From positions 372,001-436,000 of the forward strand of contig NZ_WTVG02000038.1 in assembly GCF_012910705.2 (NCBI RefSeq): a stretch of 64,000 bases of DNA, written 5' to 3'. How positions within the stretch are numbered: the first letter of the stretch is position 1; every line of letters begins with the position of its first letter. This document shows positions 43,967 to 50,972 of the stretch, piece by piece. Under the pieces are notes generated by a model. That model did no database searches. It saw only the letters and a list, made by a program, of their open reading frames with translations, and was not told the DNA's origin. The translations under genes were made by a program, and so were the position numbers. This stretch comes from Aromatoleum anaerobium (GTDB lineage: Bacteria; Pseudomonadota; Gammaproteobacteria; Burkholderiales; Rhodocyclaceae).

Positions 43967-44290
43967 ATGGCACTCTCAGAGTTGGAAGTGCGTCGGGCCA
44001 AGGCCACCGGCAAGGCCTACACCCTCAGGGACATGGATGGTCTCTTCCTGGCCGTCACGGCCACCGGGGGCAAGAGCTGGCACTTTCGCTACTACTGGCT
44101 GAAAGAGCCAAAACGGATGTCGCTGGGTACCTACCCGGAGATTTCCCTTCGCGAGGCACGGGCCCTGCGCGACGAAGCACGAGCCTTGGTGGCCAAGGAC
44201 ATCAACCCTCGCATCCATCGCAAGCAAAAGCGCGGCGCGGTCAAGCTCGCCGCATTTCACCGCCACGGCCGCTTTCAGCATCTGGTGAAA
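43967..44290 (+). pseudogene. Integrase N-terminal fragment (DUF4102)
   Basis: About 108 codons starting MALSELEVRRAKATGKAYTLRDMDGLFLAVTATGGKSWHFRYYWLKEPKRMSLG-type sequence, the DUF4102 arm-binding domain of tRNA-targeting integrases. Core-binding and catalytic domains are missing. The frame stays open and runs straight into the next gene without a stop, so the deletion joined them in frame. It is a relic of an island that entered at tRNA-Gly. Confidence 0.8.
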
Positions 44291-44368
44291 GACCCAAAAA
44301 CGGTGAAATCTCGTGGCCTATTTCAAGAAATGTGGTATTTTCAGCAAACGCTGAAAGAGGTCAAATCA

Positions 44369-45430
44369 ATGAACGAAGCAGAAGCCCGTGCCGGCGAGGC
44401 GCTACGGCAGTTGCTTGAGAAGATCCCGATCCTCCAGATCGAAGGCATCGAGTCCGAAGTTGTGTCCGGCCAGTGGGAACCGGACTTGATCGCACGGCTG
44501 CTGGTGGACGGGCGGCAACACCTCCTCATCTGCGAATTCAAGTCGAACGGCCAACCGCGATACGCCCGTTCTGCGCTGCTGGAACTGCGTGACTATGTGG
44601 CGCAGCGAGCCCCGCAGGCTACCCCCGTCTTCATGGCGCCCTACATCTCACCCGCAGTGAGGCAACTGTGCGAAGAGAAGGGCGTCGGTTATCTCGATCT
44701 GGAGGGAAACGCCCGGATCGCCTTCGGCGGCGTGTTCATAGAGCGCATGGTGGCAGACAAGCCAGCGGCTGAACAACGTGAGCTCAAGTCGCTTTTCAGG
44801 CCGAAGTCGGCACAGGTTCTACGCGCCATGCTGCGCGAACCCGGCCGTGCAAGGCGCGTCGCCGAGCTATCGGAGATCTCCGGGGTCAGCCTGGGGCATG
44901 TCAGCAATGTGCGCGCCGGCTTGATCGATCGGGAATGGGCACGAGCCTCGGACGAGGGCCTTCTCCTGTCGGAGCCCGACGCACTGCTCGACGCATGGCG
45001 CGACAGCTACGCCGCGCCGTCAGGTGAGCGTATGCGGTTCTACACGCCATTGCATGGCAGCGCGCTGGAAGACGCGGCCCGGAGTGCACTGGGCACACAA
45101 GGCGGCCGCGGACATGCTGCCTTCGCGTCCTTTTCGGCAGCGCAGTGGCTTGCCCCTTACGGGCGCACCGGCACGCACTACTTCTTTGCCGACGAGGAAG
45201 GTCTGCGCAAGCTCCAGGCAGCGCTGAAGCTTGCGCCCGCCTCGAAAGGCGAGAACGTAGTCATCACCGTGCCGAAGGATTCGGGACTGCTCGCCGACAC
45301 GATTGAACCCGCGCCGGGCGCGGTCTGCACGAGCCCGATCCAGACCTACCTTGATCTGTCCATTGCTGGCGAACGCGGCGCCGAGGCCGCCGAGCACTTG
45401 CGCCAAGAAAGGCTCTCATGGCCAAAATGA
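44369..45430 (+). CDS. AbiEi-family antitoxin with N-terminal PD-(D/E)XK-like region
   Basis: 353 residues from ATG 44369, after AGAGG; an in-frame start at 43967 would add the integrase fragment. Residues 30-75 read EPDLIARLL then LLICEFKSN, which fits the PD...(D/E)XK pattern of the restriction-nuclease fold. A winged-helix region (VAELSEISGVSLGHVSNVRAGLIDREW) and a C-terminal AbiEi-like region (TYLDLSIAGERGAEAAEHLR) follow. In AbiE systems this gene represses the operon and counteracts the nucleotidyltransferase toxin encoded next. Whether the nuclease motif is active is unknown. Confidence 0.8.
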   Translation: MNEAEARAGEALRQLLEKIPILQIEGIESEVVSGQWEPDLIARLLVDGRQHLLICEFKSNGQPRYARSALLELRDYVAQRAPQATPVFMAPYISPAVRQLCEEKGVGYLDLEGNARIAFGGVFIERMVADKPAAEQRELKSLFRPKSAQVLRAMLREPGRARRVAELSEISGVSLGHVSNVRAGLIDREWARASDEGLLLSEPDALLDAWRDSYAAPSGERMRFYTPLHGSALEDAARSALGTQGGRGHAAFASFSAAQWLAPYGRTGTHYFFADEEGLRKLQAALKLAPASKGENVVITVPKDSGLLADTIEPAPGAVCTSPIQTYLDLSIAGERGAEAAEHLRQERLSWPK

Positions 45431-46287
45431 CACCCCAGGAACCACAGTCGGCCGCCGAATACGACGACCGGACGACCGCGGCCGTGAAATCGGTGCTGAT
45501 CGAGATCGGCCAGATCCTTGGCAGCTTCAAGGGCAGGTTCGCCATCATCGGCGGCGCGGTTCCTTGGCTGCTGCTGGCCAACGAGGACATGCCGCATGTT
45601 GGCACGCTCGACGTGGACGTCGGCCTGGACGCGGAAGCGCTCGGCGACGGCGAGTATGCGACCTTGATTGGCGCGCTTCAAGGCCACGGATATGCCCAGC
45701 GCGAGGGGCTTCGGCGCTTTCAACTGGTTCGCCAGGTTCCCGCGCGAGATGATGGGGAAGCGATCGACGTCGTGGTCGATTTCTTGATGCCGCGTGACGC
45801 GGAGATCGTCAAGAACGATCCTCCGTTGATCAATGACTTCGCGGTGCAGCGGGCCGATGGCGCCGACCTGGCGATGCGGTTCTACCAACTGGTCGCTGTG
45901 GCGGGGCCGATGCCCGATGGCGGAACCAACCGCGTGGAGATCGCGGTGTGCTCGATCCCCGCTCTGCTGGCGATGAAAGGCCATGCTCTGGCTGGCCGCT
46001 ACAAGCAGAAGGACGCCTACGACATCTACTACTGCGTGCGGAACTATCCCGGCGGTATCGAGGTGCTGGCACAGGAATGTCGGCAACTGCTGGGGCATCC
46101 CAGCGGCGAGCGCGGCTTCCGGCACATCGCCGAGAAGTTCGACACCTTCGACGGCCATGGTCCCACCTGCGTGAGGCGCTTCGTCGAAGACACGCATGCG
46201 CTGGGCGACCGCACGCCCGAACAGTGGCAGCAGGACGCGTTCGGGCAGATCGACGCGCTGCTGCGCGCCATGGCGCTGCGAGGTTGA
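45418..46287 (+). CDS. AbiEii-type nucleotidyltransferase toxin
   Basis: 289 residues. ATG 45418 follows AAGAAAGG; ATG 45427 (ATGA overlap with the antitoxin stop) is the alternative. IIGGAVPWLLL then TLDVDVGLD gives the GG...DxD core of DNA polymerase-beta-type nucleotidyltransferases. LAMKGHALAGRYKQKDAYDIYYCVR matches the AbiEii/AbiGii family tail region with KDxYDI. AbiE toxins transfer nucleotides to tRNA ends or other targets and protect against phage. It overlaps the antitoxin by 13 bases, as is typical for a type IV pair. Confidence 0.85.
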   Translation: MAKMTPQEPQSAAEYDDRTTAAVKSVLIEIGQILGSFKGRFAIIGGAVPWLLLANEDMPHVGTLDVDVGLDAEALGDGEYATLIGALQGHGYAQREGLRRFQLVRQVPARDDGEAIDVVVDFLMPRDAEIVKNDPPLINDFAVQRADGADLAMRFYQLVAVAGPMPDGGTNRVEIAVCSIPALLAMKGHALAGRYKQKDAYDIYYCVRNYPGGIEVLAQECRQLLGHPSGERGFRHIAEKFDTFDGHGPTCVRRFVEDTHALGDRTPEQWQQDAFGQIDALLRAMALRG

Positions 46288-46298
46288 GTCGCGCGACC

Positions 46299-46860
46299 AT
46301 GGACTACGCGCAACTTCGCAATCTGCTGGAGCCTCTGGTCACCGGGCTGAAGGATGCCGGGACACACACCATGCTGCCGACGCTTTGCGAAGAATTGGGA
46401 CTGCCTGCACCTGCCGCCGATGGTTCCAAGCGCGAGCGCATGACCGCCAGCTTCGACGCGGTAGCGGACACGGACCTGCCGGCAGTTGCACGCAAGCTGT
46501 TGGTGCGCCACCCGCCTAACGCCACCACGCGCAACCAGACTCAGGACATCCTCTGGAGCGACAGCGCGTGTCCGCCCATCCCCAAGCGGTACCGCCGCGA
46601 GGTCGCGCGCAGGCTCAATAGCGAAGAGCTGTATGGGGATGCCCGCAGGTTCGACGATTTGCTGGAACGCCTGTGGATCTTGGATGCCGATGATTGGATG
46701 CAACTGCTGGGCGGGACGCCCACGGGATTGCGCGCTGAAATCCGCCGGCTATGAAGTCTTTCGCTTCGGGGCAGGGGAGCTGCAGGTGCCAACGGCGAAG
46801 GCTGACGTCAAGGCCTTCTTCGAGGCACTGTTCAAACGCTACGGCGTTCTGACCAACTGA
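46299..46860 (+). pseudogene. Collapsed AbiJ-type (NTD3-like) defence gene
   Basis: ATG 46299 opens a 151-codon frame (MDYAQLRNLLEPL...) resembling the N-terminal domain found at the start of AbiJ-type abortive-infection proteins, with IPKRYRREVARRLNSEELYGDARRFDDLLERLWIL. The frame stops at 46754. From about 46730, in another frame, SAGYEVFRFGAGELQ ... FFEALFKRYGVLTN up to 46860 looks like the end of a nuclease-type effector. The middle is missing. Family names are from memory of sequence patterns, so the assignment is tentative. It sits directly after the AbiE-like pair. Confidence 0.5.
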
Positions 46861-47071
46861 AAACCCAAGCCCGTGCTGGCCGCAATGAAATTCTGCGAGG
46901 GGCGAGACCTGACGACGCTCCCAGCTTGCCGGGATTGCTCCATGCCGCATTGATCGTGGCCCCACGAAGCAACGTCCCTATACCTAAAGGCTTCCATAAA
47001 GGCCAAAGGGCCGGGAAGGGGCAAGGGAAGGCGGTCTGTCCAAGCTATCCCCGGGAGATGGCTGCCCCGGT
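46861..47071. other. Intergenic DNA, no gene seen
   Basis: About 210 bases between the collapsed gene and the convergent parE. No convincing ORF, hairpin or attachment-site copy of the tRNA-Gly end was found. Confidence 0.5.
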
Positions 47072-47392
47072 TCACAAGCCGAAATCTTCCCGGAAGCGAT
47101 CGATCTGGTGCATCCGCTCATGCAGAACCGTCACGATGCCGATGTCGCCGTTCGAGAGCCACCGCCAATAGACGAAGTGCCGTTCGTAGCGGAAGAAGTA
47201 GCCTTCGATACCGAACTCGGCCGGAATAGGCCGCGATGACGTCCGGTGGGTCGCGATGCCGTCGAAGGCCTCAAACAGACCGGTGATGTAGCGGTCGGCC
47301 TGCTGGGTGCCCCAGCGATCCCGCGTGTAGCGATAGATCTCGTCGAGCCGCCAGGACGCCGCCTCCTGGATGCAGACCTGGACCTCGGACAC
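47072..47392 (-). CDS. parE: ParE/RelE-superfamily toxin
   Basis: 106 residues: VCIQEAASWRLDEIYRYTRDRWGTQQADRYITGLFEAFDGI, then RPIPAEFGIEGYFFRYERHFVYWRWLSNGDIGIVTVLHERM. The fold and ERMHQIDRFREDF ending match ParE-type toxins, which act on gyrase. It follows the antitoxin with a 4-base gap. All conserved core positions seem present. Confidence 0.9.
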   Translation of the reverse strand: MSEVQVCIQEAASWRLDEIYRYTRDRWGTQQADRYITGLFEAFDGIATHRTSSRPIPAEFGIEGYFFRYERHFVYWRWLSNGDIGIVTVLHERMHQIDRFREDFGL

Positions 47393-47396
47393 GCCG

Positions 47397-47657
47397 TCAG
47401 GTCCGGTTGCGCGCGATCACATCGGCTGCCGTCAGCGGCTTGTACGCCGATTCCGGCGCGGCAAAGGCGTGGGTCAGTTCGGCCTTGAGTCGCTCGAACG
47501 CCTCCTTCTCCGTGCGCTCCTTGTCGCGGCGAATCAGGTCCCGCACATATTCGCTAACGTTCTCGTAGGCGCCGTGCTCGCTCACGTTGGCGGCGACGAA
47601 GTCGCTGAGAGGGCCGCTGAGGCGAACCGTCATCGTCGTGGTTGTGGTTCGGGCCAT
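47397..47657 (-). CDS. parD: ParD/CopG-type antitoxin
   Basis: 86 residues. The N-terminal RHH motif (TTTTMTVRLSGPLSDFVAANVSEHGAYENVSEYVRDLIRRDKER) binds DNA as a dimer, and the C-terminal part wraps ParE. It lies upstream of parE as usual. An inverted repeat before the gene is its likely operator. Confidence 0.9.
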   Translation of the reverse strand: MARTTTTTMTVRLSGPLSDFVAANVSEHGAYENVSEYVRDLIRRDKERTEKEAFERLKAELTHAFAAPESAYKPLTAADVIARNRT

Positions 47658-47679
47658 GGTTCAGTCCTCTTGCTGCTTG

Positions 47680-47710
47680 GTGTATTCAATATAACCAAAA
47701 ACGAATACAC
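47680..47710 (-). promoter_or_regulatory. parD operator inverted repeat
   Basis: GTGTATTC (47680-47687) and GAATACAC (47703-47710) are perfect 8-base arms with a 15-base AT-rich centre, 23 bases upstream of parD. The centre can supply a -10 element, so ParD binding would block the promoter. Confidence 0.55.
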
Positions 47711-48021
47711 GTACAAGCTCCAACCCCGTGCTCCAACCTGGTGCTTCGGCGATCCTCAGGGAGTGTGCATGTTGCTGGTCACAGGGCGGCATGAGCGTCG
47801 GCGTGCGCCGGAAGGCTGCCCGTACCAGCGATCCCCCCGGGGATTGCCTAGCCAATCAGGGATCGCGCATCATCGACCGCAACCGTTCCAGGTAGCTGGG
47901 GCTTGATTCAGCTTGCTGCCTACCTGCGTCTGGGCCATCCGGGGGACGAGGTTCGGAGATCTACACCGTCTTTAATCAAAAAATTGACGACGAGCGATAA
48001 AATAATCGAAATTTCAACAGC
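47711..48021. other. Intergenic DNA with AT-rich tail
   Basis: About 310 bases without a credible gene. Bases 47970-48015 are clearly richer in A and T than the surroundings, perhaps an island edge. No copy of the tRNA-Gly 3' end was seen. Confidence 0.5.
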
Positions 48022-48525
48022 TTAATCGTTTTGTGCGAGCCTCCGGTATGCCCCGCTGTGGAAAATCAGCGGCGGGTGGTCCTCGCGGTCGAAGCGGACG
48101 ACTTCCGACAGGAACAGGAGGTGGTCGCCGCCTTCATGGCGCACGGTGTTTCGGCATTCGAAGCGGGCGCAGCAGCCGCGCAGCAGCGGCACGCCGTACA
48201 GGCCCTCGTCGATGTCCAGGCCGGCGAACTTTTCGTCGGAGCGCGTCGCGAAGAGCTGCGACAGGTGCTGCTGGTCTTCCGACAGCACGTTGACCGCGTA
48301 GTATTCGCAGGCTTCGAACACCGCCAGGCTCTGCAAGTGGCGCGCCAGGCTCCAGACGATCAGCGGCGGGTCGAGCGAGACGGAGTTGAACGAATTGACC
48401 GTCAGCCCGATCGCTTCGCCGTTCGGCGCCCGGGTCGTGACCACCGCGATGCCGGTAGCGAACATGCCGAGCGTGTCGCGGAAGGCGCGGGTGAATTCCT
48501 GGTGGGTGACGGGCGGCTGGGACAT
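48022..48525 (-). CDS. Flavin reductase-like protein (FMN-binding split barrel)
   Basis: 167 residues from ATG 48525. FRDTLGMFATGIAVVTTRAPNGEAIGLTVNSFNSVSLDPPLIVWSL is the N-terminal core of the HpaC/flavin reductase-like family, and HEGGDHLLFLSEVVRFDREDHPPLIFHSGAYRRL is its C-terminal signature (GDH motif for FMN/NAD binding). It supplies reduced flavin to a monooxygenase partner, which is not in the window. Divergent from mutY. Confidence 0.9.
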   Translation of the reverse strand: MSQPPVTHQEFTRAFRDTLGMFATGIAVVTTRAPNGEAIGLTVNSFNSVSLDPPLIVWSLARHLQSLAVFEACEYYAVNVLSEDQQHLSQLFATRSDEKFAGLDIDEGLYGVPLLRGCCARFECRNTVRHEGGDHLLFLSEVVRFDREDHPPLIFHSGAYRRLAQND

Positions 48526-48639
48526 GGGCGGGGCTGGGCGGCGGATCGCAGGTTCTCGCCCGCCGCACCTGAAGTGAATGGAGCCGATGATTATCGCTGC
48601 GCAGGCGGCATCGGGCAACGCAAAATGGAACAGCGGGCA

Positions 48640-49707
48640 ATGGATACAGGCACGACTTTCGCCGCACGGCTCATCGACTGGCATCGCCGCCACGGCCGGC
48701 ACGACCTGCCCTGGCAGCACACGTCCGGCCGCACCCCCGATCCGTATCGCATCTGGCTGTCGGAAATCATGCTGCAGCAGACCCAGGTCGACACGGTGAT
48801 CCCGTACTACGCGCGCTTCCTGGCGCGCTTCCCGGATCTCGCGGCGCTCGCCGCGGCGCCGGTCGACGATGTACTCGCGCTGTGGAGCGGGCTCGGCTAC
48901 TACGCCCGCGCGCGCAACCTGCACAAGGCGGCGCAGGAGGTGGTCGAGCTTCACGGCGGCAGCTTCCCGTCGCGCGCCGCAGCGATCGCCCGGCTACCCG
49001 GCATCGGCCGCTCGACGGCGGCGGCGATCGCGGCGTTCGCGTTCGGCGAGCGCGCGGCGATCCTCGACGGCAACGTCAAGCGAGTGCTGTGCCGCGCGTT
49101 CGGCATCGACGGCTTTCCCGGCGAGCGGGCGGTCGCGGCGCGGCTGTGGGCGCTGGCCGAATCGCTGCTGCCGCAGACGGATGTCGGCACTTACATCCAG
49201 GCGCAGATGGACCTGGGCGCGACGGTGTGCAGGCGCAGTCGGCCGGCGTGCGCACGCTGCCCGCTCACCGACTCGTGTGTCGCGCGCCGCGAGGAGCGCA
49301 TCGCCGAACTGCCGGCGGCGCGTCCGCGCAAGACCGTGCCGCAGCGCCGGGTGCGCGTCGCAGTGATTCATGCGGCGGGCCGCGTGTTGCTCGAGCGGCG
49401 CCCCCCTGCCGGCATCTGGGGCGGGCTGCTCGCGCTGCCGGAAATTCCCGACAGCGAGCCGGACGCCGGGCGCTGGCTGCAAACGCGCTTCGGCCTCGCG
49501 CCACGCGCGAGCCTCCCGCTCGCTCCGCTGAACCACGCGTTCACGCATTTCCGGCTCGAGATCACGCCGATCCGCTTCGACGTCGAGGACGCAGGGTGCA
49601 GCGTCGCCGAAGCCGGGCATCGCTGGCTTGCGCTCGCCGACCTGGACGCGGCCGGGCTGCCGACGCCGGTCCGGCGCATTCTCGACGCGCTCGCCAGCGG
49701 GGCGTGA
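48640..49707 (+). CDS. mutY: A/G-specific adenine DNA glycosylase MutY
   Basis: 355 residues from ATG 48640 (ATG 48625 is a possible start). It removes adenine mispaired with 8-oxoguanine. RHDLPWQ, SEIMLQQTQVDTVIPYY with the catalytic Glu, the HhH motif LPGIGRSTAAAIAAFAFG and catalytic Asp region LDGNVKRVL are present. The 4Fe-4S cluster loop is CRRSRPACARCPLTDSC (C-x6-C-x2-C-x5-C). The NUDIX-like C-terminal domain (PPAGIWGGLLALPE, HAFTHFRLEI) recognises 8-oxoG. Confidence 0.96.
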   Translation: MDTGTTFAARLIDWHRRHGRHDLPWQHTSGRTPDPYRIWLSEIMLQQTQVDTVIPYYARFLARFPDLAALAAAPVDDVLALWSGLGYYARARNLHKAAQEVVELHGGSFPSRAAAIARLPGIGRSTAAAIAAFAFGERAAILDGNVKRVLCRAFGIDGFPGERAVAARLWALAESLLPQTDVGTYIQAQMDLGATVCRRSRPACARCPLTDSCVARREERIAELPAARPRKTVPQRRVRVAVIHAAGRVLLERRPPAGIWGGLLALPEIPDSEPDAGRWLQTRFGLAPRASLPLAPLNHAFTHFRLEITPIRFDVEDAGCSVAEAGHRWLALADLDAAGLPTPVRRILDALASGA

Positions 49708-49722
49708 GCCCGTTGCGCCGGA

Positions 49723-49762
49723 CGGAAAACGAAGTCTCGGCGCGGCCAAAGCACAGCCTTCC
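49723..49762 (+). repeat. Interspersed intergenic repeat, copy 2
   Basis: Matches 14234-14276: CGGAAAACGAAGT(C)TCGGCG(CG)GCCAAA-GC then CAGCCTTCC. Its right part overlaps a hairpin (GCACAGCC at 49751-49758, GGCTGTGC at 49770-49777), which may serve as mutY terminator. Confidence 0.6.
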
Positions 49763-49789
49763 AAGTGACGGCTGTGCGATCGGCACCAC

Positions 49790-50950
49790 TCACTTCAGAT
49801 AGTCGGTCAGGATCACCCAGCGGCCCTCGCGGATCTGCGCGATGCGCCCGTGGCGGTTGCCGAGGTGGTCGTCGGGGCTGAAACGATATTCCGGGCTGCC
49901 GAAGAAGTCGCGCGATGTGTGCAGCGATTCCATCGCGGCCACGAAGCGCTCGACGGTGAGATCGGGCCCGGCCCGTTCCGCGGCCTTGACGAAGAGGTCG
50001 GCGGCGCCGTACCCCATCACGCTCCAGACGTTCGGCGCGGCGCCAAAGCGTCTCCGGTAGCGTTCGATCCACTCGGCGAGCGGGCGGCTCGCGCCTTCCG
50101 CGTAGGGGTGCGGCAGCACGCTGACGCCGTACAGCCCTTCCACGGCCTTGCCGCCGAGTTCGTGCGTCTGCGCCGAATAGCCCGACGCGGTGACGAGCAT
50201 GTCGACGGTCCAGCCGGTCTTGCGCGCTTCGGCGACCGCGGCGACGGTCTCGCGCACGACCGTCGCGAGGACGACGAAGTCGCAGCCGGCAGCCCGCAGC
50301 CGCGCGATCTGGCTCGACAGGTCAGTCGCGCCGCGCTTGTAGCTGGTCTTCGCGACGAGCGGCTGGTTGAGCGCCGCCAGCGCCCGCTCGACGCCTTTCA
50401 TGACTTCCAGGCCATAGTCGTCGTCCTGGTACAGCAGGCAGGTATGCCGGTAGCGATGGGTCTGCACCATGAAGCGCGTTGCCGCGTCCATGTAGTCCTG
50501 GTACGGCGCGAACATCTGGAACTTCAGCGGATGGCGCGGCGCGTACGTCGATTCGTGCGGCGAAAACGGGAACAGGTGCGGTCGCCCGGCGCCGACGACG
50601 ACCGGCATCGTCGCCATCACGACCGGCGTGCCGAGGTTCGCGAGGAACGCGAACACGTGGTCGCGCTGGATCAGCTTGCGCGCCGCGAGCGCGCCCTTCT
50701 TCGGGTCGTAGCCGGAATCCTCGACGACGAGCCGCACTTTGCGACCATGCACGCCGCCGCCCGCGTTCGCATCCTCGAAGCGCATCAGCATGCCGTCGCG
50801 CACCGGCACGCCGAGCAGCGCGATCGGGCCGGACAGGTCCTGGATGCTGCCGACGACGATCTCGTCGCGGCTCACGCCGGGTGCCTGCGCCGCCGCGGTG
50901 CAGGAAACGGCCAGCGCAACGACGCCGAAGAGGCGGCGGATGAAAGTCAT
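49790..50950 (-). CDS. Periplasmic binding protein of branched-chain-type ABC transporter
   Basis: 386 residues from ATG 50950. Signal peptide (LFGVVALAVSCTAAAQA), then DEIVVGSIQDLSGPIALLG, GRKVRLVVEDSGYDPKKGA and a LivJ-like type I binding fold (Peripla_BP_6). The ligand is unknown; members bind amino acids, urea or aromatic acids. It lies downstream of the GGDEF/EAL gene on the same strand, and livM/livH-type permease genes lie beyond that gene, so they may form one transport locus. Confidence 0.88.
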   Translation of the reverse strand: MTFIRRLFGVVALAVSCTAAAQAPGVSRDEIVVGSIQDLSGPIALLGVPVRDGMLMRFEDANAGGGVHGRKVRLVVEDSGYDPKKGALAARKLIQRDHVFAFLANLGTPVVMATMPVVVGAGRPHLFPFSPHESTYAPRHPLKFQMFAPYQDYMDAATRFMVQTHRYRHTCLLYQDDDYGLEVMKGVERALAALNQPLVAKTSYKRGATDLSSQIARLRAAGCDFVVLATVVRETVAAVAEARKTGWTVDMLVTASGYSAQTHELGGKAVEGLYGVSVLPHPYAEGASRPLAEWIERYRRRFGAAPNVWSVMGYGAADLFVKAAERAGPDLTVERFVAAMESLHTSRDFFGSPEYRFSPDDHLGNRHGRIAQIREGRWVILTDYLK

Positions 50951-50972
50951 GCAAGCCTCGCGGCGACAAGCA

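Noticed and set aside
46861-48021. Second copy of the tRNA-Gly 3' end as right boundary of the island
   Set aside because: No match to the T-arm/acceptor segment was found in this stretch.
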